7,146 nt of DNA from Bordetella parapertussis (GTDB taxonomy: Bacteria; Pseudomonadota; Gammaproteobacteria; Burkholderiales; SG8-39), in contig CAMBSA010000085.1 of the NCBI GenBank assembly GCA_945869935.1, positions 1-7,146 on the forward strand. The letters are read 5' to 3'. The notes beneath the pieces were generated by a model that was given only the letters and a program-made list of their open reading frames with translations, was not told the DNA's origin and searched no databases. A program made the translations under genes and the position numbers. Every line of letters begins with the position of its first letter. Within the stretch, counting starts at the first letter, position 1. This document shows, in pieces, positions 1 to 6,770 of the stretch.

Positions 1-1128
1 AAGGGCAAGGTGATGTTCATCACCAACCTGATCAAGATCTCCGGTTGCGTGATGATGTTCTTCTACGAGTATCTGCAGGTGCCGGGCGTGGCGCCGTATG
101 TCGCGGTGCTGTTCGCCTACGCGGTGGTGGGCCTGGGCGCCGCCGCCTACTCGCCCGCCAAGTACGGCATCCTCACCGAACTGCTGCCGCCGAATCAACT
201 GGTGATCGCCAACGGCTGGATCGAAGGCCTCACCGTGGCATCGATCATCGTCGGCACCGTGATCGGCGGCGCGCTGATCAGCCCCAAGATATCGGCGATG
301 CTGCTCTCGATCGACATCCCGAGCTACGAATCCGATGTCGATACGCCAGCCGAAGCGGCGATCATCGTCATCGCGTTTTTCTACATCGTCGCCGCCGGCT
401 TCAACCTTTTCATCCCCGACACCGGCGCGCGCTACGAGAAGCACGACAGCAACCCGCTGGTCGTCGTGCGCGACTTCGCCTACTGCTTGACCACGCTCTG
501 GAAGGACAAGCTCGGGCAGATTTCACTTGCCGTCACCACCCTCTTCTGGGGCGCGGGTGCGACGCTGCAGTTCATCGTGCTCAAGTGGGCGGAAGTCCAC
601 CTCGGGCTGCCGCTGGACCGCGGCGCGGTGCTGCAGGGCGTCACTGCCCTCGGAATTGCGCTTGGCGCGGTGCTCGCCGCGCGCTGCGTGCCGCTCAAGA
701 AGTCCCTCACCGTCCTGCCCTTTGGCGTGGCCATGGGCGCGGTCGTGATCTCGCTTATCTTTGTCTCCTGGATGCCGCTGGTGTTCGCACTGCTGATCGT
801 GGTGGGCGGGATGGCGGGGTACTTCGTGGTGCCGATGAACGCGCTGCTTCAGCACCGCGGCCACGTGCTGCTGTCGGCCGGGCATTCGATCGCGGTGCAG
901 AACTTCAACGAGAACCTGTCCATCCTGATCATGCTCGCGCTGTACGCCAGCATGATCAGGGCAGACGTCAGCATCCACTTGATCATCGTCATGTTCGGCG
1001 TGTTCGTATCCTCGACCATGTTCCTGGTGATCCTGAAACACCGCGCCAACCAGCGAAAACAGGACTCGCTGCACATGATCGGCATGGACAAGCCGGAGCA
1101 TCGCGGCGGGCATCGCGGCGGGCAATAG
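1..1128 (+). CDS. lplT: Lysophospholipid transporter LplT-like MFS permease, 5' end missing
   Basis: This is an inner-membrane major facilitator superfamily protein. In Enterobacteria LplT flips lysophospholipids from the outer to the inner leaflet for re-acylation. The frame is open from the first base, so the gene starts outside the window; 375 residues are visible. The first visible residues ([12 protein letters not shown]) match the family's KGRVMMF segment after the second or third helix, so I estimate about 80 residues are missing. Family signatures include [15 protein letters not shown] near visible residues 46-60, [13 protein letters not shown] near 179-191, and [15 protein letters not shown] followed by [18 protein letters not shown] in the C-terminal half. 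Several hydrophobic helices are evident. An extra segment of about 30 residues around 98-130, compared with the E. coli protein, carries an acidic stretch ([11 protein letters not shown]). The C-terminal tail is hydrophilic and ends in a duplicated HRGG. The family is clear; the substrate is assumed by homology. Confidence 0.87.
   Translation, partial: KGKVMFITNLIKISGCVMMFFYEYLQVPGVAPYVAVLFAYAVVGLGAAAYSPAKYGILTELLPPNQLVIANGWIEGLTVASIIVGTVIGGALISPKISAMLLSIDIPSYESDVDTPAEAAIIVIAFFYIVAAGFNLFIPDTGARYEKHDSNPLVVVRDFAYCLTTLWKDKLGQISLAVTTLFWGAGATLQFIVLKWAEVHLGLPLDRGAVLQGVTALGIALGAVLAARCVPLKKSLTVLPFGVAMGAVVISLIFVSWMPLVFALLIVVGGMAGYFVVPMNALLQHRGHVLLSAGHSIAVQNFNENLSILIMLALYASMIRADVSIHLIIVMFGVFVSSTMFLVILKHRANQRKQDSLHMIGMDKPEHRGGHRGGQ
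1099..1122 (+). repeat. 12-bp perfect tandem duplication at the 3' end of the lplT-like gene
   Basis: CATCGCGGCGGG occurs twice head to tail immediately before the TAG stop and encodes HRGGHRGG. It is in frame and lengthens the cytoplasmic tail by four residues. It is probably a slippage product without functional consequence. Confidence 0.85.
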
Positions 1129-1152
1129 CCGACCGGGCACTTCGCCTCCGCG

Positions 1153-1166
1153 CCCCGAGCCCGGGG
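1153..1166 (+). other. Short GC hairpin between lplT-like gene and hisC
   Basis: CCCCG and CGGGG pair around an AGCC loop, 25 bases after the lplT-like stop. No T tract follows, so it is not a convincing intrinsic terminator. The rest of the 106-base gap (1129-1234) shows no clear promoter; CAGAAT at 1173-1178 could pass for a -10 box but has no matching -35. Confidence 0.3.
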
Positions 1167-1234
1167 ATCAGGCAGAATCGCCGCATCGTCCGCGACGCGG
1201 CAACCAAGATGCAGCACACCACACCCCGCAGCAC

Positions 1235-2305
1235 ATGACCACCAAAGACAATCCCCTCTGGAGCCCGGTAATCGCCGGCCTCTCGCCCTATGTACCGGGC
1301 GAGCAGCCGAAGCTCGCCGACCTGATCAAGCTCAACACCAACGAGAATCCCTACCCGCCCTCACCCCGGGCGCTCGAGGCGATCCGCGACGCCACCGCCT
1401 CGGGCCTGCGTCTTTATCCCGACCCGGACAGCAGCGCGCTCAAGGCGGCGATCGCCGAGACCTACGGCGTGTCGCCCGCCGAGGTGTTCGTCGGCAACGG
1501 CTCGGACGAAGTTCTCGCGCACGCCTTCTTCGGCCTGCTCCAGCATCCGCTGCCCATCCTGTTCCCCGACATCACCTACAGCTTCTACCCGGTGTACTGC
1601 GACCTGTACGGCATCCGGCGCACGCTCGTGCCACTCAGCGACGATTTCCGCATCCGCGTCGACGATTACCTGCGCCCGAACGGCGGCATCGTGCTGCCCA
1701 ATCCGAACGCGCCCACAGGCTGCGCCCTGCCCGTGTCGGATATTCGCAGGCTGCTGGAGGCGAACCGTGAATCAGTGGTGATCGTCGACGAAGCCTATGT
1801 GGATTTCGGCACCGAATCGGCGGTGGGCCTCGCGCGCGAGTTCCCGCAACTGCTGGTGATCCACACGCTGTCGAAATCGCGCTCGCTCGCTGGCCTGCGC
1901 GTGGGCTATGCGATTGGCAACCCGTCGTTGATCGAGGCGCTGATCCGGGTGAAGGACTGCTTCAATTCCTACCCGATCGACCGGCTTGCGCTTGCGGGCT
2001 CCGTCGCCGCAATCCGTGACAAGGCGTATTTCGACGCCACCTGCGCGAAGGTGATCGCCACCCGCGAGCGGCTGGTGCCGGAACTGGAAAAGATCGGCTT
2101 CGAGGTGCTGCCCTCGGGCGCCAACTTCGTGTTCGCACGCCATCCGGAGCACGAAGGCGCCGCGCTGCAGGCGAAGCTTCGCGAACGAAAGATCATTGTT
2201 CGCCATTTCAACAAGCCGCGCATCGAGCGCTTCCTGCGGATCACCATCGGCACCGAGGACGAATGCCAAGCCCTCGTTGATGCCCTCCGGGCGATCGTCG
2301 GCTGA
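1235..2305 (+). CDS. hisC: Histidinol-phosphate aminotransferase
   Basis: This is a PLP-dependent fold-type I aminotransferase of the HisC family, 356 residues, full length. It converts imidazole-acetol phosphate and glutamate to histidinol phosphate in histidine synthesis; some relatives also act on aromatic amino acids. The motifs are in the expected order: [11 protein letters not shown] (33-43), the GNGSDE cofactor-phosphate loop (87-92), NPNAPTG (156-162), the DEAY motif with Asp185 contacting the PLP ring nitrogen, the Schiff-base Lys214 in [11 protein letters not shown], Arg222 in GLRVGYA, and a C-terminal RFLRITIGT holding the substrate-carboxylate arginine. The ATG at 1235 is the only plausible in-frame start, but no Shine-Dalgarno precedes it. 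A nine-codon reading frame from 1209 ends in an ATGA overlap with it, which may help initiation. The gene stands alone, outside a his operon, 106 bases after the lplT-like gene. Aromatic aminotransferase activity is the main alternative. Confidence 0.93.
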   Translation: MTTKDNPLWSPVIAGLSPYVPGEQPKLADLIKLNTNENPYPPSPRALEAIRDATASGLRLYPDPDSSALKAAIAETYGVSPAEVFVGNGSDEVLAHAFFGLLQHPLPILFPDITYSFYPVYCDLYGIRRTLVPLSDDFRIRVDDYLRPNGGIVLPNPNAPTGCALPVSDIRRLLEANRESVVIVDEAYVDFGTESAVGLAREFPQLLVIHTLSKSRSLAGLRVGYAIGNPSLIEALIRVKDCFNSYPIDRLALAGSVAAIRDKAYFDATCAKVIATRERLVPELEKIGFEVLPSGANFVFARHPEHEGAALQAKLRERKIIVRHFNKPRIERFLRITIGTEDECQALVDALRAIVG

Positions 2306-2331
2306 CGCAGTCGCGGTGTACAACGCAAAAC

Positions 2332-2355
2332 AAAACGGCGCCGAGGCGCCGTTTT
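2332..2355. terminator. Bidirectional intrinsic terminator between hisC and the minus-strand cluster
   Basis: AAAACGGCGCC and GGCGCCGTTTT form a perfect inverted repeat (practical stem CGGCGC with a CGAG loop) with TTTTATTTT on the plus side and TTTTGTTTTG on the minus side. It lies 26 bases after the hisC stop and 19 bases past the isochorismatase-family stop codon. A U-rich tail is present in both orientations, so it can stop both convergent transcripts. Confidence 0.88.
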
Positions 2356-2374
2356 ATTTTCGGGTTAAGTCCGC

Positions 2375-3043
2375 TCAGGCTGCCTTCACCGTTGGCGCGC
2401 CGGACTTGAGCGCATGCAGGTACTGCAGGATCTCCTCCACGCTGCACACATCCGCATACTTCGCATTCAGGTCGAACAGGCTCTGCTCGTGCGCCGCCTT
2501 CGAGCGGTCGCCTACCGCCTCGCGCGCGATGATCGGCCGGAAACCGAGCTGACAGGCGTCCACCGCGGTGGCGCGCACGCAACCGCTGGTGGTGCAGCCG
2601 GTGATGATCAGCGTGTCGATGCCGCGGAATTGCAGGCGCGACGAAAGATCGCTGCTGAAAAAGCACGATGCGTACTTTTTCATGAACACCGGATCGCGCG
2701 GCTCGCGGTGCAGGCGCGAATCGATCTCCACCCCGGGCGTGCCCGCCTTCAGACTGGTGATGCCCTTCTGCTTGAGACCCCAAATGCCGGCGTCGCGTAG
2801 GTCCGGCTCGTCGTAATACACCTTGGAAAACAGCACCGGCGCGTCCTTCGCGTGCGCCGCATCGATCAGCCGGTTGGTCTGCACCAGTTCGGCATCGAGC
2901 TTGGATCCAAGCGGCTGGCTCGCGTCGGTGAACGCGTTCACATAATCGACAATCAAAAGTGCGGGTCGGGCACCGAAGCCGATCCGCAGTCCGAAACCGC
3001 GATCGTCAAAGAATTTCTTGTCCCCGTTGTCCAGATTCGCCAT
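2375..3043 (-). CDS. Isochorismatase-fold cysteine amidohydrolase (N-carbamoylsarcosine amidase-like)
   Basis: A 222-residue cysteine hydrolase of the isochorismatase superfamily, with full family length. The expected Asp-Lys-Cys triad is visible: Asp33 in ALLIVDYVNAF, Lys122 in the FMKKYASCFF segment, and Cys155 in TGCTTSGCVRATAVDA. The cis-peptide-type region just before the cysteine is also present. The KYAS and TTSGCVRATAVDA signatures are those of the N-carbamoylsarcosine amidohydrolase branch, whose members hydrolyse C-N bonds in ureido or amide groups; maleamate (NicF) and ureidoacrylate (RutB) amidohydrolases are related. No signal peptide is seen, so it is cytoplasmic. It is the last gene of the minus-strand cluster, 105 bases after the second Bug gene, with its own strong AAGGAG site. 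The fold and hydrolase chemistry are secure; the substrate is not known, and isochorismate is unlikely. Confidence 0.9.
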   Translation of the reverse strand: MANLDNGDKKFFDDRGFGLRIGFGARPALLIVDYVNAFTDASQPLGSKLDAELVQTNRLIDAAHAKDAPVLFSKVYYDEPDLRDAGIWGLKQKGITSLKAGTPGVEIDSRLHREPRDPVFMKKYASCFFSSDLSSRLQFRGIDTLIITGCTTSGCVRATAVDACQLGFRPIIAREAVGDRSKAAHEQSLFDLNAKYADVCSVEEILQYLHALKSGAPTVKAA

Positions 3044-3050
3044 GCGCCCT

Positions 3051-3056
3051 CTCCTT
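3051..3056 (-). promoter_or_regulatory. Strong Shine-Dalgarno for the isochorismatase-family gene
   Basis: On the minus strand AAGGAG stands 7 bases before the ATG at 3043, which fixes this start. It is one of the best ribosome sites in the cluster and suggests independent translation of this last gene. Confidence 0.8.
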
Positions 3057-3084
3057 TTTATAGGTAATGTTGAACAATTCTTTT

Positions 3085-3115
3085 AAAAACCCAGAACCGA
3101 CGCCTGAAAGCGGTT
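3085..3115 (-). terminator. Possible weak hairpin with T tract after the second Bug gene
   Basis: On the minus strand AACCG and CGGTT pair around a loop of 11 bases (3095-3115). Five bases later comes a TTTTT run (3089-3085). The stem is short and the T tract is displaced, so at most partial termination is expected. The remainder of the 105-base gap is AT-rich compared with the genes and might hold a promoter for the last gene, but the TATAAA at about 3058-3063 is too close to the ribosome site to be convincing. Confidence 0.28.
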
Positions 3116-3148
3116 GATTCGCGTTCAGAACTGGAACAGTGTCAGCGT

Positions 3149-4126
3149 CTACTCCGCCTTGATGCCCGCCTCGCGGATCACCTTCGCCCAGACCGCGGTC
3201 TCGCGCTTGATCTGGGCTGCGAATTCTTCCGGCTTGTTGGCCACCGGGTACAGACCCTGCGCTTCCAGCTTCGAACGCACGTCGGGCAGTGCAACGATCG
3301 CCGCGATCTCCGACTGGATTTTCGCAATAGTCTCACGCGGCGTGCCCGTGGGCACCAGCGCGCCGTACCAGGACGGGATATCGAGATTCTTCAGCCCGCC
3401 CTCGATCAGGGTTGGCAGTTCCGGTGCGGCCTCCGAGCGCTTTGCGGTGGTCACCGCGACGCCGCGCAGCTTGCCCGCCTTCACCTGCGGGTAGAGCACC
3501 GGCACCGAGCCGAACATCATCAGGATCTGGCCGCCGATCAGGTCCTGCATCGCCTGCGTGGTTCCCTTGTAGGGCACATGCACGATATCGATGCCCGCCT
3601 CGCGGCGCATGAGTTCGCCGATCAGGTGCAAAGACGAGCCGATGCCGGGCGAACCGTAGGTGAGCTTGCCTGGGTTGGCTTTCGCGTAGGCGATCAGTTC
3701 CTGCGTGGTCTTCGCCGGCACGCCGGGATTCACCGCGAGCATGTTCGGCGCGTAGGCGATCAGCGTCACCGGCGCGAAATCGCGATCCCAGCTGAAGGGC
3801 ATGTTCGGGATGAGGGTCGCGTTGATGGTGATGTTTCCCTGTGGCACGAACAGCCATGTATAGCCGTCGGGCGCCGCCTTGGCCACCATGTCGATGCCGA
3901 TGTTCCCTGCCCCGCCCGGGCGGTTGTCCACCACCACCGGCTGCCCGGTGCGTTGCTGGAACTTCTCGCCCACGATGCGCGAGAGCGTATCCACCGGGCC
4001 GCCCGGCGGGAACGGCGCGATCAGCTTCACCGGGCGCGAGGGAAAGGTCTGCGAGTGAGCGGGAGTGACCAGCGAGCCAAATGCCGCGCAGAGCGCAAGA
4101 CACACAGGCAGGAGATGCTGTTTCAT
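3149..4126 (-). CDS. Bug-family (TTT) periplasmic solute-binding protein, copy 2
   Basis: A 325-residue periplasmic binding protein of the Bug/TctC family, which delivers carboxylates and other small solutes to TctAB-type permeases or acts as a sensor. A Sec signal peptide (Lys2, a hydrophobic core to about residue 21, cleavage probably after AHS at 25) is followed by the diagnostic FPSRPVKLIAPFPPGG (28-43) with Asp46, then VVVDNRPGG (64-72), AAPDGYT (84-90), YGSPGIGSSLHL (157-168) and VPYKG (184-188), all where the family has them. The ATG at 4126 was chosen because it starts directly at the signal peptide and has AAGGA 11 bases upstream. Upstream ATGs at 4150 and 4156 would put a charged extension before the signal. 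It begins 35 bases after the preceding Bug gene, so the two are co-transcribed. No permease lies in the window. The ligand is unknown. Confidence 0.92.
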   Translation of the reverse strand: MKQHLLPVCLALCAAFGSLVTPAHSQTFPSRPVKLIAPFPPGGPVDTLSRIVGEKFQQRTGQPVVVDNRPGGAGNIGIDMVAKAAPDGYTWLFVPQGNITINATLIPNMPFSWDRDFAPVTLIAYAPNMLAVNPGVPAKTTQELIAYAKANPGKLTYGSPGIGSSLHLIGELMRREAGIDIVHVPYKGTTQAMQDLIGGQILMMFGSVPVLYPQVKAGKLRGVAVTTAKRSEAAPELPTLIEGGLKNLDIPSWYGALVPTGTPRETIAKIQSEIAAIVALPDVRSKLEAQGLYPVANKPEEFAAQIKRETAVWAKVIREAGIKAE

Positions 4127-4161
4127 CGGGACGGGATTCCTTGGTTCCATGTTCATCGGTT

Positions 4162-5124
4162 CTAATCGACGCGTATTCCCGCCGTCTTGATTATCTGCGC
4201 GTACTTCACCAGATCCTCGCGGATCACGCGCGCGAGTTCCTCCGGGCTGCTGCCGATCAGATGGGCGCCGGTGCCGCTGAATCGCTCGCGCATTTCCGGC
4301 AGTTGCACAATGCGCGCGAGTTCCGCATTCAGCCGCATCTGCAGGTCGCGCGGCAGGCCGGCGGGCGCAACGATTGCCGACCAGACCGCCACGTCGTAGC
4401 CCGGCAGGCCCGCCTCCGCCACCGTGGGCACCTGCGGCAGCACCGCGGCACGCTGGGCGCCGGTGACTGCGATCGCGCGCAACTGGCCGTTGCGGATGAA
4501 CGCAAGCGAAGACTGTATCGAGTCGATGATCAGCGGCACGGTACCGCCGACCACATCGGTGAGCGCGCTCGCGCTGCCCTTGTAGGGCACGCCGGCGAGC
4601 TTGATGCCTGCCGCCGTCTGCAGCACTTCGCCCGCGATCAGCGCCGGCATCGCGCCGTGCGCGTAGAACATTTTCCCGGGCGCCGCCTTCGCCTGCGCGA
4701 GAAGCTCGGCGAGGTTCTTCGCCTGAGCGGCGGGATTCACCGCGATCACCATCGGGTTGGTGTGGGTGAGGGTGATCGGCGTGAAGTCGCGCACCGGGTC
4801 GTAGGGAAGTTTCGGGTACAGCGCGGGATTCACCACCAGCGTGGTGTGCACGGTGAGCATCAGGGTGTGACCGTCGGGCGCGGCGCGTGCAGTAAGTTCC
4901 GCGCCGATCACGGTGTTGCCGCCCGGCCGGTTGTCGATCACCACCGGCTGCTTCCAGCTCTCGGACAGTTTCTGCCCGATCGAGCGCGCCACCAGATCCG
5001 AGCCGCCACCGGTGGTGAACGGCACGATCAGGCGGATCGGGCGTGACGGATAGGCATCCTGCGCCGCCGCCGGCAGCGCAGCCGCAAAGACAAAACCCGC
5101 CGCCAGGCACGCAACGCGGCGCAT
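4162..5124 (-). CDS. Bug-family (TTT) periplasmic solute-binding protein, copy 1
   Basis: A 320-residue secreted binding protein of the Bug/TctC family. The signal peptide is MRR plus an Ala/Val-rich core, with cleavage expected after AAA at residue 21. Mature-region hallmarks are YPSRPIRLIVPF (25-36) leading into a TTGGGSD loop ending at Asp43, VIDNRPGG (62-69), AAPDG (81-85) and VPYKG (179-183). Two parts differ from the family norm: the first ligand loop reads TTGGGSD rather than PPGG, and the segment that is usually YGSPGxGSxxHL reads YAHGAMPALIAGE (154-166). This suggests a ligand different from that of the neighbouring copy. The ATG at 5124 shares one base with the RidA-like stop (TGATG), which indicates translational coupling, with a weak AAGAG upstream. 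It is clearly diverged from copy 2, so it is not a recent duplicate. Confidence 0.92.
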   Translation of the reverse strand: MRRVACLAAGFVFAAALPAAAQDAYPSRPIRLIVPFTTGGGSDLVARSIGQKLSESWKQPVVIDNRPGGNTVIGAELTARAAPDGHTLMLTVHTTLVVNPALYPKLPYDPVRDFTPITLTHTNPMVIAVNPAAQAKNLAELLAQAKAAPGKMFYAHGAMPALIAGEVLQTAAGIKLAGVPYKGSASALTDVVGGTVPLIIDSIQSSLAFIRNGQLRAIAVTGAQRAAVLPQVPTVAEAGLPGYDVAVWSAIVAPAGLPRDLQMRLNAELARIVQLPEMRERFSGTGAHLIGSSPEELARVIREDLVKYAQIIKTAGIRVD

Positions 5125-5528
5125 CAAGCGCTCTTCGATGCGCCGCGGATCGCCGTGCAATCCACCTCCCCCACCAGTCGCGGATCGACCAGCCCCTTGA
5201 CGATGATCAGCGTGGAGCAGGGAAGCGGCTCCTGGAAGAATGCGGCGCGCGCACGGCCGAACGGGGCGCGCACGGCGATGTCGGTTATGTAGACGGTCAT
5301 CTTCACCACGTCCGCCATCGTCGCGCCCGCCGCCGCGAGTTGCACCTTGACCTTGTTGAGCGCTGCCTTGCATTGCTCGTAGGCGTCGCCCCCCCCCGTG
5401 GGATTGAATTCCTTCCCGCCCGCGGTCATGCCGGCGAGAAAAATCTGGTCGCCGACCACGAGGCAGTTGGAGAAGATGCCGCCGGGCGGTTCCGGGTTGT
5501 CGGGGGTGGTGATTTTTCTGATGGCCAT
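5124..5528 (-). CDS. RidA/YjgF/YER057c-family protein, non-canonical (no active-site Arg)
   Basis: A 134-residue protein of the Rid family; members form trimers with inter-subunit clefts. Classical RidA hydrolyses reactive enamines/imines such as 2-aminoacrylate, and relatives include RutC and 2-aminomuconate deaminase. Family features are the N-terminal strand region, VVGDQIFLAGMT (24-35), YEQCKAALNKVKVQLAAAGATMADVVK (two helix segments, 50-76), MTVYITD (77-83), and the end LVGEVDCTAI (118-127) with Glu121 at the conserved acidic position. Where RidA has the substrate-carboxylate Arg (Arg105 in E. coli numbering), this protein has Cys104 in LPCSTLII. It therefore belongs outside the canonical RidA subgroup and may have another substrate or none. 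The ATG at 5528 has GGAGG 4 bases upstream. The gene is coupled to the following Bug gene. A run of nine G lies within codons 45-48. Confidence 0.9.
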   Translation of the reverse strand: MAIRKITTPDNPEPPGGIFSNCLVVGDQIFLAGMTAGGKEFNPTGGGDAYEQCKAALNKVKVQLAAAGATMADVVKMTVYITDIAVRAPFGRARAAFFQEPLPCSTLIIVKGLVDPRLVGEVDCTAIRGASKSA

Positions 5529-5532
5529 GTCG

Positions 5533-5537
5533 CCTCC
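5533..5537 (-). promoter_or_regulatory. Shine-Dalgarno of the RidA-like gene
   Basis: On the minus strand GGAGG stands 4 bases before the ATG at 5528. The spacing is slightly short, but the match is strong and supports this start over the longer open frame upstream. Confidence 0.65.
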
Positions 5538-5570
5538 GTGTAAGTGTGGTTGCTTCTAGAGAGTATCTGA

Positions 5571-5593
5571 ACAAGGGGGCATCGCCCCCTTGT
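5571..5593. other. Perfect 10-bp hairpin between the Rieske and RidA-like genes
   Basis: ACAAGGGGGC and GCCCCCTTGT form a perfect inverted repeat with a 3-base loop. It begins 67 bases after the Rieske stop in the direction of transcription. The minus-strand downstream sequence is TTCAGATACTC, so there is no proper U tract. It could be a leaky terminator, a 3' stabiliser of the upstream message, or an attenuator. The rest of the 132-base gap (5529-5660) holds a second small inverted repeat (CAGAG / CTCTG near 5607-5621) and no clear promoter. Confidence 0.7.
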
Positions 5594-5660
5594 ATATCCC
5601 CCACTCCAGAGGGATGCTCTGTTCGATTCGTCGCACAATTGGGACTTGATCAGAGCTTCC

Positions 5661-6770
5661 CTAGACCGAAATCGCCGCTTTCGCCCAGGGCATCGGTTTT
5701 TCCGCCGCCTTGAGCGCGCTCAGCTGCGCGATCGCCTCCTCGCGCATCCAGCGCCGCACCCGCGCGACGCCGACATCGTGGTCATACAGGAATTCGCGCT
5801 CGCAGGCATCCGGCTCGATGCCCTCGGCCACCACGCGATCCTGCTCCAGCACTTTCCAGTGCCGCGCCTCCAGCCGGTTGCGGTAGAGGAAACGCCAGAC
5901 ATTGCGCTGCCAGCCCTCCACCTTGCGGTTGCGAAAGAAAAAACAGGCGGTGGTGACCGGGTCGATCGGCACCGACATGAAGATGATGCCGAAATTGCCG
6001 CCCGGGCCGCCGGACTTCGGATACGGAATCTCCAGCCGCGCGTACATCGCGCCGGTGTCGCACCATTCGCTCCAGTCGAAGTTCACGTCGCGCTGGGTGA
6101 TCTTCTCGAAGATGAAGCCGGTGTCGGTCTTGCGCACGCGGAACTTCGCCTGGATGTCGCCTGCCGCCATCGAGTGCGATTGCCTGTGCAGGAAGGCGCC
6201 GTGCATCGGGTCGAGGTTGTTGTCCACCATGTATCGATAGGGCGTGCGCCATTCGGTGTAGCAGAGGAAGGCGTCGTATTCGTCGGAGGCCAATTGCGGC
6301 GGCGGTTCGAACTTCACCGGTTCCGGATGCAGCGCGTCACCCACATAGATGAAAACCGCGCCCTTGAGTTCGGTGGATGGATAGGTTTTGACGGCCTTCT
6401 TGCCTTCGAGCGCGCAGCCGGGCGAACCCGGCACCGACACCACCGTGCCGTCGCCCGAGACTTCCACCCCGTGGTAGATGCAGGCAAGACGGTTGCCGAG
6501 GTGCCGTGCCGCCGACAGCGGCGCACCGCGATGCGGGCAGTGATCTTCCTGCACATGCAGGGTGCCGGCCGAGTCGCGCCAGAGCACGAGCTTCAGACCC
6601 AGACGGTACAGACCCACCGGCTTGTCGGTCACGAAGCGCGAGGGACACACCGGATGCCAGCGGTTGCGAAGCCCGATCCGTAGCAGAAGCTCGATATCGT
6701 CTTCCGACGCGGCGCTTGTGTTTGCGACAGCGGCACGGCTCACGACCTGCGGGTGGGCGGCCATGGTCAT
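5661..6770 (-). CDS. Rieske [2Fe-2S] non-heme iron oxygenase, large (alpha) subunit
   Basis: A 369-residue Rieske oxygenase of the ring-hydroxylating / O- or N-demethylating class; length and layout resemble VanA/CntA-type enzymes. The N-terminal Rieske domain has Cys78-x-His80 and Cys97-x2-His100, with 16 residues between His80 and Cys97, ligating the 2Fe-2S cluster. The catalytic domain carries DNNLDPMHGAFLH (183-195). There Asp187 is the expected bridge between subunits, His190 and His195 bind mononuclear iron, and Asp311 in LEQDRVVAEG is the likely third ligand. The usual Trp after the last Rieske His (YHGW) is Val (YHGVEV). The start at 6770 was chosen because this ATG overlaps the upstream stop as ATGA and the Rieske-family sequence follows soon after; an ATG at 6764 is an alternative. 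It needs a reductase, which is not in the window. Substrate unknown. Confidence 0.93.
   Translation of the reverse strand: MTMAAHPQVVSRAAVANTSAASEDDIELLLRIGLRNRWHPVCPSRFVTDKPVGLYRLGLKLVLWRDSAGTLHVQEDHCPHRGAPLSAARHLGNRLACIYHGVEVSGDGTVVSVPGSPGCALEGKKAVKTYPSTELKGAVFIYVGDALHPEPVKFEPPPQLASDEYDAFLCYTEWRTPYRYMVDNNLDPMHGAFLHRQSHSMAAGDIQAKFRVRKTDTGFIFEKITQRDVNFDWSEWCDTGAMYARLEIPYPKSGGPGGNFGIIFMSVPIDPVTTACFFFRNRKVEGWQRNVWRFLYRNRLEARHWKVLEQDRVVAEGIEPDACEREFLYDHDVGVARVRRWMREEAIAQLSALKAAEKPMPWAKAAISV

Noticed and set aside
45..1238. Plus-strand open frame of 397 codons overlapping the lplT-like gene
   Set aside because: The +1 frame has a clear MFS protein; this one is an Arg-rich out-of-frame shadow that runs on to the hisC start.
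3057..3090. Promoter for the isochorismatase-family gene (TATAAA, minus strand)
   Set aside because: The box abuts the Shine-Dalgarno, so transcription would start inside the ribosome site, and no -35 at 17 bases is visible.
3123..3137. GTTC...GAAC inverted repeat after Bug copy 2
   Set aside because: Only four base pairs; too short to distinguish from chance.
4127..4156. Earlier ATGs for Bug copy 2 (4150, 4156)
   Set aside because: They would place a charged Pro-rich stretch before the signal peptide; the ATG at 4126 has an AAGGA at usable spacing.
4081..5046. Long plus-strand open frame of 321 codons opposite the two Bug genes
   Set aside because: It is a GC-rich antisense shadow: Arg/His-rich composition, no recognisable motif, and it lies across two clear minus-strand genes and the gap between them.
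5646..6683. Plus-strand open frame of 345 codons opposite the Rieske gene
   Set aside because: The opposite strand has all Rieske and iron ligands in order; this frame is low-complexity Arg/His/Val-rich and shows no family features.
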